This document shows, in pieces, positions 1 to 8,622 of a stretch of 64,000 bases of DNA (positions within the stretch are counted from its first letter, which is position 1; each line of letters opens with the position of its first letter). The DNA is from an uncultured Lachnospiraceae bacterium (GTDB lineage: Bacteria; Bacillota; Clostridia; Lachnospirales; Lachnospiraceae): positions 62,001 to 126,000 of the forward strand of contig CALWLY010000002.1 in assembly GCA_944381635.1 (NCBI GenBank), written 5' to 3'. The notes under the pieces were generated by a model, which searched no databases, had not been told where the DNA came from, and saw only the letters and a program-made list of their open reading frames with translations. The position numbers and the translations under genes are program-made.

Positions 1-563
1 CAGCCTTTAAAAACAACGAGGTGGAACGCATCATTCTGACCCGTCCCGCCATAGAAGCCGGAGAAAAACTGGGATTTCTTCCCGGCGATCTGCAAAGCAA
101 GGTAGACCCTTATCTGCGTCCCCTTTACGACGCTCTTTACCAGATCATGGGGGCAGAGAGCTTTGCCAAAAATATGGAGAAAGGTCTGATAGAAGTGGCG
201 CCGCTTGCTTATATGCGCGGCCGTACACTGGATAATGCCTATATTATCCTGGATGAAGCTCAGAATACCACACCGGCCCAGATGAAAATGTTTCTGACAC
301 GTATCGGATTTGGTTCCAAGGTCGTGATCACAGGCGATTCCTCACAGAAGGATCTTGCCCCCGGAGCAACGTCAGGTTTGGATGTGGCAATCCGGGTTTT
401 AAGCAAGGTGGACGATATTGCTTTTTGTCACCTGACCAGCCGTGACGTAGTAAGACACCCCCTGGTACAGAAAATCGTAAAGGCTTATGAGGATTATGAG
501 GCCAGAGAGCAGCGCCGGGCGATAAAAACCCGGGATAAAGGCAAAAAACACACAAGAGGATAA
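1..563 (+). CDS. phoH: PhoH-family ATPase (3' part only)
   Basis: The frame is open from base 3 to the TAA at 561-563, so the start lies left of the window and the last 186 residues are seen. Visible are the [10 protein letters not shown] segment, a Walker B strand ([10 protein letters not shown]) and the following [12 protein letters not shown] strand, all typical of PhoH/YbeZ. Walker A is outside. The family binds and hydrolyses ATP and is linked to RNA metabolism; its precise job is unsettled. It ends 4 bases before ybeY, its usual partner, so the two are co-transcribed. Confidence 0.93.
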   Translation, partial: AFKNNEVERIILTRPAIEAGEKLGFLPGDLQSKVDPYLRPLYDALYQIMGAESFAKNMEKGLIEVAPLAYMRGRTLDNAYIILDEAQNTTPAQMKMFLTRIGFGSKVVITGDSSQKDLAPGATSGLDVAIRVLSKVDDIAFCHLTSRDVVRHPLVQKIVKAYEDYEAREQRRAIKTRDKGKKHTRG

Positions 564-567
564 AATT

Positions 568-1077
568 ATGACTTATTATGTGGAAAATGAAACCGAAATT
601 ACATTTCCATTCGACGTAGAAGAATTGACTCAGTTAGTCGCTGACGCTGTCCTGGAAATGGAGCAATGTCCTTATGAGACAGAAGTAAATGTCCTTATCA
701 CTGATAATGAGGGGATACGCAATTATAACCGGGAATACAGGGAAATTGATAAAGAGACCGATGTTTTGTCTTTTCCCAATATTCCTTTTGAAAAAGAAGC
801 CGATTTTTCTATTGTGGCGGAAAGAGAGGCCGACTATTTCGAACCGGATACCGGCGAGCTCATCCTGGGCTATATCATTCTTTCGGCAGATAAAATACGG
901 GAACAGGCCGAGCTTTACGGACATTCGCAGAAAAGAGAGTGTGCATTTCTGATTGCCCACAGCATGCTTCATTTATGCGGCTATGACCATATGGTTCCGG
1001 AGGAAGCTGCCGTGATGGAAGAAAAGCAGAACGAAGTTCTGCAGAAATTGGGCATCACAAGAGAAATCGAAGATTAA
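568..1077 (+). CDS. ybeY: endoribonuclease YbeY
   Basis: A single-strand-specific, zinc-dependent endoribonuclease needed for 16S rRNA 3'-end maturation and ribosome quality control. The 169 residues are normal for the family. The metal site HSMLHLCGYDH (His131, His135, His141) and the upstream DVLSFP segment (65-70) are intact. The ATG at 568 follows an AAGAGGA ribosome site 7 bases upstream that overlaps the end of phoH, so translation is probably coupled. Confidence 0.96.
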   Translation: MTYYVENETEITFPFDVEELTQLVADAVLEMEQCPYETEVNVLITDNEGIRNYNREYREIDKETDVLSFPNIPFEKEADFSIVAEREADYFEPDTGELILGYIILSADKIREQAELYGHSQKRECAFLIAHSMLHLCGYDHMVPEEAAVMEEKQNEVLQKLGITREIED

Positions 1078-1111
1078 CAGACATCCTGTCTGAAGCAAAA
1101 GAGTGAGAAAT

Positions 1112-2779
1112 ATGAAAACACCTAAGAAAAAAACGAAAAAGCAGAGTAAAGGTAGACAGGGAGGATTTCCTGTTTTTTCCCTGATTGGATTGACTGCTAT
1201 TATTCTGGCACTGTCGCAGAAGATTCCGCTTGCTAATACAGCAGGCGATCATGGAAGCGCTTATTATTCTGTTGTTTTGGACTTTAACCTGCTTCTTTTT
1301 GTTATCTGCGGCGCCGGATTGATGCCTGCAGTAAAGAAAATGGTAAACAGCCGACGAATACGCGGACAATTTAAAAATGCCGGGAGAACCTTTTATGCCT
1401 CCCTTCTATACAGTTTGCTCACAGGCATACTATTAGGAGTCCTGTCATGGTTTGCCTCGGATTTTCTGGCGGAGTACCTTTTCAGTATGCCGCTTGCATC
1501 TGTCGTGTTTAAATGTGCAGCTCCTATAGCGCTTATAGTAGGAATCTGTTTCATTTTGCAGGGATATTTTTCCGGAATGGGAACCACGGTCCCCGGTGCA
1601 TTGACCAGAACAGTCGGTTTCATTGCTTTGTTCGCTTTCAGTTTTCTGTTCATACCGCTGTTAGGTAATTATGGGGAGAAAATAGGCGCGCTTTTGAGAA
1701 ACAGTGATTATCAGGCAGCCTATGCTGCTGCCGGAGGTGTCATAGCTTTGCTTGCAGGCGTATTGATTTCTCTGCTGCTGCTTTTTGTTATTTTTATGAT
1801 GTTCCGTTCGGTGTTTGAAAAGCGGGCTCAAAAAGAAAATTCCCGTTATCTGGAAAATTACAGGAATCTTTTTGTTTCTCTGATGAGCAATGCTTTGCCT
1901 TTTATACTCTGTCTGCTTCCTTTAGCGCTGTCCAGAATTATGGAACCGGTACTTTTTATGAATCTGACAGAGGAGTCCCTTCATGATACAGCTCTGACGG
2001 AGTGGGGAGTTTACAGCGGCAAGGTTCTTCCTTTTATATTGCTGCCCGCTGTATGCGCATGTTTTTATCTTTCTTCCCGCATCAATACGATTTCCAGGAG
2101 TATGGACAAGGGAAATCATGGAGCTGTGAGAGCTCGGTGCTATGAAATCCTGCATTTTTCCGTCATCGCTTTTTTGCCTGTGTGTGCTTTTATTGCTGTT
2201 TCTGCCTCGCCTCTTATCAACTTGCTTTACACAAACGGAGAGATTGAACTGGCAGTAAGGCTGCTTCCGTTGGGAGCCGCTCTTGGACTTTTGATGACAT
2301 GTGCCGTTGTTTTCAGCGTAATTTTATACAGTATGAGGCAGGTGAAAATCTTAATCCTTCATTTCTGGATTTCTTTTGCAGTAAAGGTTATTCTGCTTTT
2401 TGTATTTACCAGTGTAGCAAAGCTTGGTATTTACGGTGTTCTGTATTCCGGCATTGCTGCGGCATTGGTTCTCTGTGTTCTTCATATCATCAGAGTGATG
2501 CGCAGTTTCCCTTTGCATATAAACTGGATCCATCTTCTGGCTGCACCGGTGATAAGCCTCGCAATCAGTATCGTTTTATGCATCGTGATACAATTCGGAC
2601 TGAACAAAACCTCTCTGGCTGTGGGATGGAAGCTTTTGATTTGGCTGCTGCCTTCACTTTTGATATACCTTCTTTCTCTTCTGATCACAAGAGCAGTGTC
2701 CCAGGAGGAGTGGAGGGCATTTCCCGGCGGAAATATTATGGTATTTTTCGGACGGCTGCTGCGTTTCTATGATGCGTGA
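1112..2779 (+). CDS. MurJ/SpoVB-type polysaccharide flippase (MOP superfamily)
   Basis: A polytopic membrane protein of about 555 residues with a Lys-rich cytoplasmic N-terminus (KTPKKKTKKQ) and roughly 14 hydrophobic segments arranged as in the MOP exporters that flip lipid-linked sugars. Segments such as GYFSGMG and the re-entrant pattern around residues 120-160 fit the SpoVB/MurJ branch. The substrate cannot be told from sequence; lipid II or a wall polysaccharide precursor is likely. A GTG at 1103 in the same frame is an alternative start; neither has a strong ribosome site. It lies 34 bases after ybeY. Confidence 0.75.
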   Translation: MKTPKKKTKKQSKGRQGGFPVFSLIGLTAIILALSQKIPLANTAGDHGSAYYSVVLDFNLLLFVICGAGLMPAVKKMVNSRRIRGQFKNAGRTFYASLLYSLLTGILLGVLSWFASDFLAEYLFSMPLASVVFKCAAPIALIVGICFILQGYFSGMGTTVPGALTRTVGFIALFAFSFLFIPLLGNYGEKIGALLRNSDYQAAYAAAGGVIALLAGVLISLLLLFVIFMMFRSVFEKRAQKENSRYLENYRNLFVSLMSNALPFILCLLPLALSRIMEPVLFMNLTEESLHDTALTEWGVYSGKVLPFILLPAVCACFYLSSRINTISRSMDKGNHGAVRARCYEILHFSVIAFLPVCAFIAVSASPLINLLYTNGEIELAVRLLPLGAALGLLMTCAVVFSVILYSMRQVKILILHFWISFAVKVILLFVFTSVAKLGIYGVLYSGIAAALVLCVLHIIRVMRSFPLHINWIHLLAAPVISLAISIVLCIVIQFGLNKTSLAVGWKLLIWLLPSLLIYLLSLLITRAVSQEEWRAFPGGNIMVFFGRLLRFYDA

Positions 2780-2974
2780 CAGTGTCTTGACAGCCAAACG
2801 CCTGAAATGCTTCAAATAGAAAATGGGAAAGAAAATGTTAATAAATATATAAATCAATATAAATCAAACAAAGCGGAAAATATAGTTGAATAAATTTTGA
2901 AAAATAAGCTGATACTTTTTTCAGAAAATACTTTCCTTCCGGTCTCAGGACGCAAAGGAAAAAGGAGAAAGACT

Positions 2975-3691
2975 ATGAAAAAAGTTCGAAAAATCAGCTT
3001 ATTTTTTATTTACAGCATGCTGCTTTTACTGACGGGGGCCTTTGGCTTTCAGGAATTGGAACATTTCTTCTATCCGGGAAGAAGTCAGGAAACTCAGGAG
3101 AGCGGGAATTCTGAGAGTGATGACAGAAACGCCAAAGAGCTTTCTTCTGAGGAAAAGGGACAAATACAGAATGGGGAAGCAGCATCCGTGGAAAATGCGG
3201 ATTTTCAGTCAAAAGAAGAAAATCTTCAAACCGTAAGTTCGCGAAAAAATACCCTGAACTGTGACACGGATTTCAAAGTAATTTCCATAGATCTTCAAAA
3301 TCAGACGCAGACGGAAGAGACGCAGGATCTGCCGGAAAAATATTTTGGTATGGATATGGAACAATTTCTGGATGCTATGGAAGAGTATGAAATCTCCCCG
3401 CCTTTGGCAGATTTGAATAAAGGTTTTGAATCTCTCGAAGTAACAAAATTTTCTCCGGAGCAGGTGATCATCAAAAAAGTCTACAACAAAAAAGAAATTC
3501 CTTCGGATTTTTATCTGGCTGTTATGGATCACTATGTGGTAGTTTTGGAGAACGATAAACAAACTATTTTTATGGAAACAGGAATTCCCGTCTCCAGTCT
3601 TCCGGAAGAAACAGCCAGAGAGGTTATGCGCATGAAATATGTAAAAAGTGAGGAAGAACTTTATAATTTCCTTGAGTCTTATTCCAGTTAG
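2975..3691 (+). CDS. secreted or membrane-anchored protein with BofC-like C-terminus
   Basis: I do not recognise this gene firmly. The ATG at 2975 has an AAAGGAG site; an in-frame TTG at 2897 is less likely. Of 238 residues, about 7-25 form a signal or anchor helix, followed by a Glu/Ser/Gln-rich, poorly conserved stretch to about 110. The last 70 residues (YLAVMDHYVVVL..., then PVSSLPEE and SEEELYNFLESY) resemble the C-terminal domain of BofC, which in Bacillus restrains a sporulation signalling protease. That match is by eye and the function is an inference. It stands 59 bases ahead of the next flavoprotein. Confidence 0.5.
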   Translation: MKKVRKISLFFIYSMLLLLTGAFGFQELEHFFYPGRSQETQESGNSESDDRNAKELSSEEKGQIQNGEAASVENADFQSKEENLQTVSSRKNTLNCDTDFKVISIDLQNQTQTEETQDLPEKYFGMDMEQFLDAMEEYEISPPLADLNKGFESLEVTKFSPEQVIIKKVYNKKEIPSDFYLAVMDHYVVVLENDKQTIFMETGIPVSSLPEETAREVMRMKYVKSEEELYNFLESYSS

Positions 3692-3749
3692 TAGTATGAT
3701 AGAAAAGAATTTTAAGCAAATACAGACAGAAGGGATCGTCAGGAGACAA

Positions 3750-5123
3750 ATGAAAAATTACCGAGTCGGGATTATCGGAGGAGGAGCATCCGGAATCATG
3801 GCTGCTGTGATGGCTGCCTCTTTCGGAGCCATAGTCACTGTTCTGGAAAAAAAAGAAAAAATCGGGAAAAAAATTCTGGTGACAGGCAACGGTAAATGCA
3901 ATTTATCGAACCTGTCTTTTTCTGCTCGTGAATATTACAGTGATAACCCGGAAAAACTGCCTGATTACTTTTCGAAATTTTCGGTGGAAGACACCGTACA
4001 TTTTTTTGAAGGAAACGGTATGTTATTGTTTAATCGGGGAGGATACCTTTACCCGAGAAGCGGTCAGGCTATAACGGTTTTACATACTCTCGAACAACTG
4101 TTAGCCAGCTATAAAGTCAGGATTGTGACGGAATGCGAGATTTTCTCCGTAGAACAAAACAAACGAAAAGATAAAGAGAAATTTCATGTGCAAAGCAGCC
4201 AGGGAGATTTCTTTTTTGACAGACTGATCCTTTCCTGCGGAAGCCCTGCGGGAGAGAAGGAATTTTCCATGGCCGGTTACCAATATGCCATGCATTTTGG
4301 CCACACTCTGTTGAAACCGCTTCCCGCTCTCGTGCAGCTTAAGGGCCAGGGCAATTTTTTTAAAACATGGGCCGGTGTCAGATGTGAGGCAAAAATTTCT
4401 CTCTGGAAAACAAATAGGCAGGGAACGAAACTGATTCAGGAAGAAATCGGAGAAATCCAGCTGACAGACTATGGCATATCCGGCATTCCTGTTTTTCAGT
4501 TGAGCCGCCATGTCTCCAGAGCGTTGGAAGAAAATGCAAAAGTTAAAGTTATCATAGACTTTCTGCCTGAATTTTCAGAAAAAGAATGGACGGCCTTTGT
4601 CCAAGCCTGTCAGCTTCATGCAGAAGGCAAGGGTTTCGCCTCCTGTCTGGAAGGAATACTTCCCGGAAAACTGGTTTCCGTATTCTTAAAATATGTACAG
4701 GTAAAACCGGACGATAAGATTGCCCGCCAGGACAAGAGACTTGTAAAGCTGCTGGAACTGATCCGTGCTTTTCCGCTTGCCATATCGGCGACGAATCCTT
4801 TTCAGAATGCGCAGGTATGTGCAGGAGGCATTCCGTTAAGTCAGGTGACGCAGAATCTGGAATCCAACTATACAAAGGGACTTTATCTGACAGGAGAAAT
4901 GCTGGATGTAGACGGCCGCTGTGGGGGATATAACCTTCAGTGGGCCTGGACAAGCGGCGCGATAGCAGGAGCCAGCGCTGCCGGCGGTAAGCTTTTTGCA
5001 GAAAAGGAAAGGATTCCCATCCGAAATTCTCTTATGGAAGGCAATGTTCGAGACACCAGACGACGTCCCGGCAGAACGGAATCCACAAACCCTGCTGCCG
5101 TCAAAAAGAAGAAAAAACATTGA
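3750..5123 (+). CDS. HI0933/BaiN-family NAD(P)/FAD-dependent oxidoreductase
   Basis: A flavoprotein of 457 residues with an N-terminal Rossmann dinucleotide site (GIIGGGASG, residues 7-15), the VTGNGKCNLSN segment diagnostic of the HI0933/YhiN/BaiN group, and the C-terminal GEMLDVDGRCGGYNLQWA signature that closes the FAD site. Relatives include the bile-acid enzyme BaiN, but most have no known substrate. The ATG at 3750 has an AGGAG 4 bases upstream; an earlier ATG at 3648 would overlap the previous gene by 44 bases and lacks a site. A basic tail (KKKKKH) ends the protein. The next gene follows after 8 bases and is another flavoprotein. Confidence 0.85.
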   Translation: MKNYRVGIIGGGASGIMAAVMAASFGAIVTVLEKKEKIGKKILVTGNGKCNLSNLSFSAREYYSDNPEKLPDYFSKFSVEDTVHFFEGNGMLLFNRGGYLYPRSGQAITVLHTLEQLLASYKVRIVTECEIFSVEQNKRKDKEKFHVQSSQGDFFFDRLILSCGSPAGEKEFSMAGYQYAMHFGHTLLKPLPALVQLKGQGNFFKTWAGVRCEAKISLWKTNRQGTKLIQEEIGEIQLTDYGISGIPVFQLSRHVSRALEENAKVKVIIDFLPEFSEKEWTAFVQACQLHAEGKGFASCLEGILPGKLVSVFLKYVQVKPDDKIARQDKRLVKLLELIRAFPLAISATNPFQNAQVCAGGIPLSQVTQNLESNYTKGLYLTGEMLDVDGRCGGYNLQWAWTSGAIAGASAAGGKLFAEKERIPIRNSLMEGNVRDTRRRPGRTESTNPAAVKKKKKH

Positions 5124-5131
5124 GGATACCT

Positions 5132-6754
5132 ATGATTACAATACAGCAGTTAAAATTAAAACCCGGTCATTCACCCAAAGAATTGGAGCAAAAGATTCTC
5201 AAGCAGCTTCGAATCAGGCCGGAACAGCTTATCGGCTGGGAAATTATCAGACAGTCGCTGGATGCCAGAAAAAAACCGGAACTTTTTTTCAGTTATACTG
5301 TGGAAGTAAAGGTAAAAGATGCAGCGCTTGAAAAGAAAATACTGGATCGTACCAAAGATCGGAATATTACAAAAACCACGCGAAAAGAGTACTGCTTTCC
5401 TCAGCCTGGAGAAATTCCCATGGAAAAGAGACCGGTCATTATCGGAACCGGGCCCTGCGGGCTGTTCTGCGGCTATCTGCTGGCCCGTCACGGTTACCGC
5501 CCGATTTTGCTGGAACGGGGCGAATCGGTAGAAAACCGCTGCCGCGATGTGGAAAATTTCTGGCAGACCGGGCAGTTAAATATACAGTCTAATGTTCAGT
5601 TCGGCGAGGGGGGAGCCGGTACCTTTTCCGACGGCAAACTGAATACACTGGTAAAAGATAAAGACGGGAGAGGACGGGAGGTTTTGCGCATTTTTGTGGA
5701 AAACGGCGCTCCTAAGTCCATTCTTTATGACCATAAACCCCATATCGGGACAGATATCTTATGCAAGGTCGTTCGGAATATGCGGGAGAAAATCATAGAA
5801 TGGGGCGGAGAAGTTCATTTTCAATCCCAGGTAGTTGATTTTGCGATACAAAACGACAGCATTTGCGGAGTGATCCTTGCTGACAAGTCAAAAATCGAAG
5901 CCAATGATGTTGTATTGGCAATCGGACACAGCGCCAGAGACACTTTTCAGCGCCTTTTTGAGTTGAAAGTCCCTATGGAGGCAAAATCTTTTGCTGTGGG
6001 ACTCAGGGTGGAACATCCTCAGGAACTGATCAATCTGTCCCAGTACGGAACAAAAGAATCCGGAAGTCTCGGCGCTGCACCTTATAAACTTACAGCTAAA
6101 ACCTCCGGCGGACGAGGCGTTTATTCTTTTTGCATGTGTCCCGGAGGCTATGTGGTAAATGCCAGCAGCGAAGAGGGAAGGACAGCTGTAAACGGCATGA
6201 GTTACAGCGGAAGAAACAGTGCCAACGCCAACAGCGCCGTGATCGTCTCCGTCACCCCGGAGGATTTCCCGGATCAGGGACCTCTTGGCGGAATTGCTTT
6301 TCAGAGAAGCCTTGAGGAAGCGGCCTACCGTCTTGGAAACGGTCGTATTCCGGTACAGTACTTGAAAGATTTCAGTGGAAAAGAAGGGCGAAAGAGCCAT
6401 ATTACAGCCCCTTTTTCTCCTTGCATGAAGGGAGAGTTCTGTTTTGCTGATGTAGCCTCTTTGCTTCCACAACCTTTAAAGGAAGCATTTTTGGAAGGCA
6501 TGGAACATTTCGATACGCTGATTCCGGGTTTTGCGGACGATTTTGTTCTCCTCTCCGGTGTGGAAAGCAGAACTTCTTCTCCGGTCCGCATTCACAGAGA
6601 TGAATCCATGCAGTCGGCAATACACGGCCTTTATCCTTGCGGCGAGGGAGCGGGCTATGCCGGCGGAATCACATCCGCAGCCATGGATGGAATAAAAGCG
6701 GCGGAAAAAATTGCCTGCACCTATCAGCCTTTTGAAAATACAGTTACCGGCTGA
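5132..6754 (+). CDS. COG2509-type FAD-dependent oxidoreductase
   Basis: A protein of about 540 residues. The first 90 form a small N-terminal domain (ITIQQLKLKPGH...), followed by a Rossmann FAD site (VIIGTGPCGLFCGYLLARHG, about 102-121), the FGEGGAGTFSDGKL segment of this family, and a C-terminal GEGAGYAGGITSAAMDG that closes the flavin pocket. Members are annotated as uncharacterised FAD dehydrogenases; no substrate is known. I start at the ATG at 5132 because GAGG lies 6 bases upstream; a TTG at 5120 is in frame. It forms an operon with the flavoprotein before it and probably with proB after it. Confidence 0.82.
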   Translation: MITIQQLKLKPGHSPKELEQKILKQLRIRPEQLIGWEIIRQSLDARKKPELFFSYTVEVKVKDAALEKKILDRTKDRNITKTTRKEYCFPQPGEIPMEKRPVIIGTGPCGLFCGYLLARHGYRPILLERGESVENRCRDVENFWQTGQLNIQSNVQFGEGGAGTFSDGKLNTLVKDKDGRGREVLRIFVENGAPKSILYDHKPHIGTDILCKVVRNMREKIIEWGGEVHFQSQVVDFAIQNDSICGVILADKSKIEANDVVLAIGHSARDTFQRLFELKVPMEAKSFAVGLRVEHPQELINLSQYGTKESGSLGAAPYKLTAKTSGGRGVYSFCMCPGGYVVNASSEEGRTAVNGMSYSGRNSANANSAVIVSVTPEDFPDQGPLGGIAFQRSLEEAAYRLGNGRIPVQYLKDFSGKEGRKSHITAPFSPCMKGEFCFADVASLLPQPLKEAFLEGMEHFDTLIPGFADDFVLLSGVESRTSSPVRIHRDESMQSAIHGLYPCGEGAGYAGGITSAAMDGIKAAEKIACTYQPFENTVTG

Positions 6755-6806
6755 AAGACCTGACAGAAAAATTCAGACAGACAAGATAACGGAAAGGAAA
6801 AGATTT

Positions 6807-7670
6807 ATGCTTCGCCAGGCTTTAAAAGATAAAAAAAGAATTGTAGTTAAAATAGGTTCCTCCTCTTTGCAGCATCCGCAGACCGGGGAACTGGATTATA
6901 TCAAACTTGACGTGCTGGTTCGCGAATTATGTAATCTGCGTAACCAGGGAAAAGACGTGGTGCTTGTCACTTCGGGCGCTATCGCACAGGGAAAAAAAGC
7001 CGTTAATTTAAGAACGGATAACAAAAACGAAGATGCGATTGCAGTCAAACAGGCCTGCGCAGCCATCGGACAGGCCCGCCTGATGACTACATATCAGAAA
7101 ATTTTTTCGGAATATAATCAGCTTACCGCCCAGATTCTGATGACTAAAAATACGATTCTGGATGACATGAACCGGGAAAATGCGGTAAACACTTTTTCCG
7201 AACTGTTAAAATTGGGAGTGATACCGATCGTCAACGAGAACGATACGATTGCAACCTATGAAATTGAGTTCGGAGACAACGATACTCTTTCTGCAGTGGT
7301 GGTCACGCTGATCGGAGCAGATATGCTTCTGCTTTTGTCCGATATTGACGGACTCTATACCGATGATCCCAGAAAAAATCCCGACGCCCGTTTTGTGGAA
7401 ACGGTAGAAAAGCTGGACGAGCATTATATGCAGATGGGAAAGGCAAGTACTGGAAGCAGTGTGGGAACCGGAGGAATGAACACCAAGCTGAATGCGGCTA
7501 AAATCGCAACCAATGCCGGCGCGGATATGATAATCGCCAGCGGAGCGGATGTAAAAATTATTCACAGAATCATGGATGGACAAAATCTGGGAACTTTGTT
7601 TACAGCAAAAAAGGACGAAAATTTCTGCCTGAAAGATTTCCTGGAGGAAATTCATCCGTCGCACAGTTAA
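6807..7670 (+). CDS. proB: glutamate 5-kinase (short form, no PUA domain)
   Basis: Catalyses ATP-dependent phosphorylation of L-glutamate, the first step of proline synthesis. The 287 residues hold only the amino-acid-kinase fold: VVKIGSSSL near the N-terminus, NENDTIATYEIEFGDND in the glutamate and ATP site, SDIDGLYTDDPR, and GTGGMNTKL. The C-terminal PUA domain of the E. coli type (about 367 residues) is absent, as in other short bacterial forms. The ATG at 6807 follows GGAAAGG. It begins 52 bases after the flavoprotein gene and belongs with proA at 8623. Confidence 0.95.
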   Translation: MLRQALKDKKRIVVKIGSSSLQHPQTGELDYIKLDVLVRELCNLRNQGKDVVLVTSGAIAQGKKAVNLRTDNKNEDAIAVKQACAAIGQARLMTTYQKIFSEYNQLTAQILMTKNTILDDMNRENAVNTFSELLKLGVIPIVNENDTIATYEIEFGDNDTLSAVVVTLIGADMLLLLSDIDGLYTDDPRKNPDARFVETVEKLDEHYMQMGKASTGSSVGTGGMNTKLNAAKIATNAGADMIIASGADVKIIHRIMDGQNLGTLFTAKKDENFCLKDFLEEIHPSHS

Positions 7671-7701
7671 AAATCGTTTTTCTAATGAAAAGGAGAAAAT
7701 C

Positions 7702-7929
7702 ATGGCAACGATAGAGGAAAAAATCGCAAGAATTAATGAGCTGTATCACAAATCGAAGAAGGAAGGCCTGACAGATAAGGAGAAAAAAGAGCAGCAACTT
7801 CTCAGAAGTGAATACATCGCCAACATACGAGCCAACATGAGAGCACAGCTTAACAATATTGATATCCAGAATGCGGATGGTACCATCACCAATCTGGGAG
7901 AAAAATATGGAAAAAGAAAAACCCACTGA
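7702..7929 (+). CDS. DUF896 small cytoplasmic protein (YnzC-like)
   Basis: A 75-residue charged, helical protein whose EEKIARINELYHKSKKEGL start and LRSEYIANIRANMRAQL core are hallmarks of DUF896 (Bacillus YnzC, whose structure is a helical hairpin). No biochemical role is established. An AAAAGGAG site precedes the ATG. Its last 23 bases overlap the start of the next gene in another frame. It sits in the middle of the proline operon, 31 bases after proB. Confidence 0.9.
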   Translation: MATIEEKIARINELYHKSKKEGLTDKEKKEQQLLRSEYIANIRANMRAQLNNIDIQNADGTITNLGEKYGKRKTH

Positions 7930-8620
7930 TAACACTGATAAGAAGAAACTTCGAAGAGAAAGTCTTGAAAAAAGAGCCGGCCTTTCTGAAAAAGAGAGGG
8001 AAGAAAAAAGCTTTTTCATCGGCAGGCTTCTTCAGACAGATATCTGGTATCATAATGCCGCAAGAATACTTTGCTATGCTTCCTTTCGGGACGAAGTTTC
8101 GACAGAGGCTATGATCCGGCATGCGCTGAAACAGGGAAAAGAAGTTTACTGTCCCAGGGTTTATCAGGAGGGCGAGCAGATTGTTTTCGGCGATTTTTCA
8201 AAAGACCACAAAGCTCAGATGGATTTCTGGAGAATCCGTTCGCTTAATGATTTAAGACCGGGATTCCGCGGGATTCCGGAACCTGCCTGTACACCAACTC
8301 CCTGGGATTGGGAAAAAATACAGAAGCAAAGAGACGCGGGATGGATAATCGATCCGGCCAAATTTTCCATAAAGGACAGCCAGAATACCATTATGCTTCT
8401 TCCCGGAGCGGCTTTTGACAGACAGGGGAATCGAATTGGCTATGGAGCCGGCTATTATGATGTGTATCTGAAAAGATTTTCTCACAGGCCACGTCTTATG
8501 GGACTCTGTTTTCTGATACAGCTTTTGGATACCATTCCATCAGAGGAGCAGGATGTGCCTGTGGAAAAAATTATCACAGAGCGGGGAATTTTAGAGATTG
8601 GAAAAGGAAAGGGGCGGTAA
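7907..8620 (+). CDS. 5-formyltetrahydrofolate cyclo-ligase
   Basis: Converts 5-formyl-THF to 5,10-methenyl-THF with ATP, returning a stored folate to the one-carbon pool. The N-terminal KKKLRRESLEKRAGLSEKER helix, ILCYASFRDEVST, and LLPGAAFDRQGNRIGYGAGY with its nucleotide-binding glycines are all present in 237 residues. I take the ATG at 7907, which has GGGAG 6 bases upstream inside the DUF896 gene, over an earlier in-frame start at 7859. It ends 2 bases before proA, implying coupled translation. Confidence 0.92.
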   Translation: MEKEKPTDNTDKKKLRRESLEKRAGLSEKEREEKSFFIGRLLQTDIWYHNAARILCYASFRDEVSTEAMIRHALKQGKEVYCPRVYQEGEQIVFGDFSKDHKAQMDFWRIRSLNDLRPGFRGIPEPACTPTPWDWEKIQKQRDAGWIIDPAKFSIKDSQNTIMLLPGAAFDRQGNRIGYGAGYYDVYLKRFSHRPRLMGLCFLIQLLDTIPSEEQDVPVEKIITERGILEIGKGKGR

Positions 8621-8622
8621 AA

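Noticed and set aside
7859..7906. Longer start for the folate cyclo-ligase and similarly extended starts for proB (6711), the HI0933-type gene (3648), rsfS (54265) and nadD (55479)
   Set aside because: The extensions lack ribosome sites and family conservation, overlap upstream genes, and better-spaced starts exist inside.
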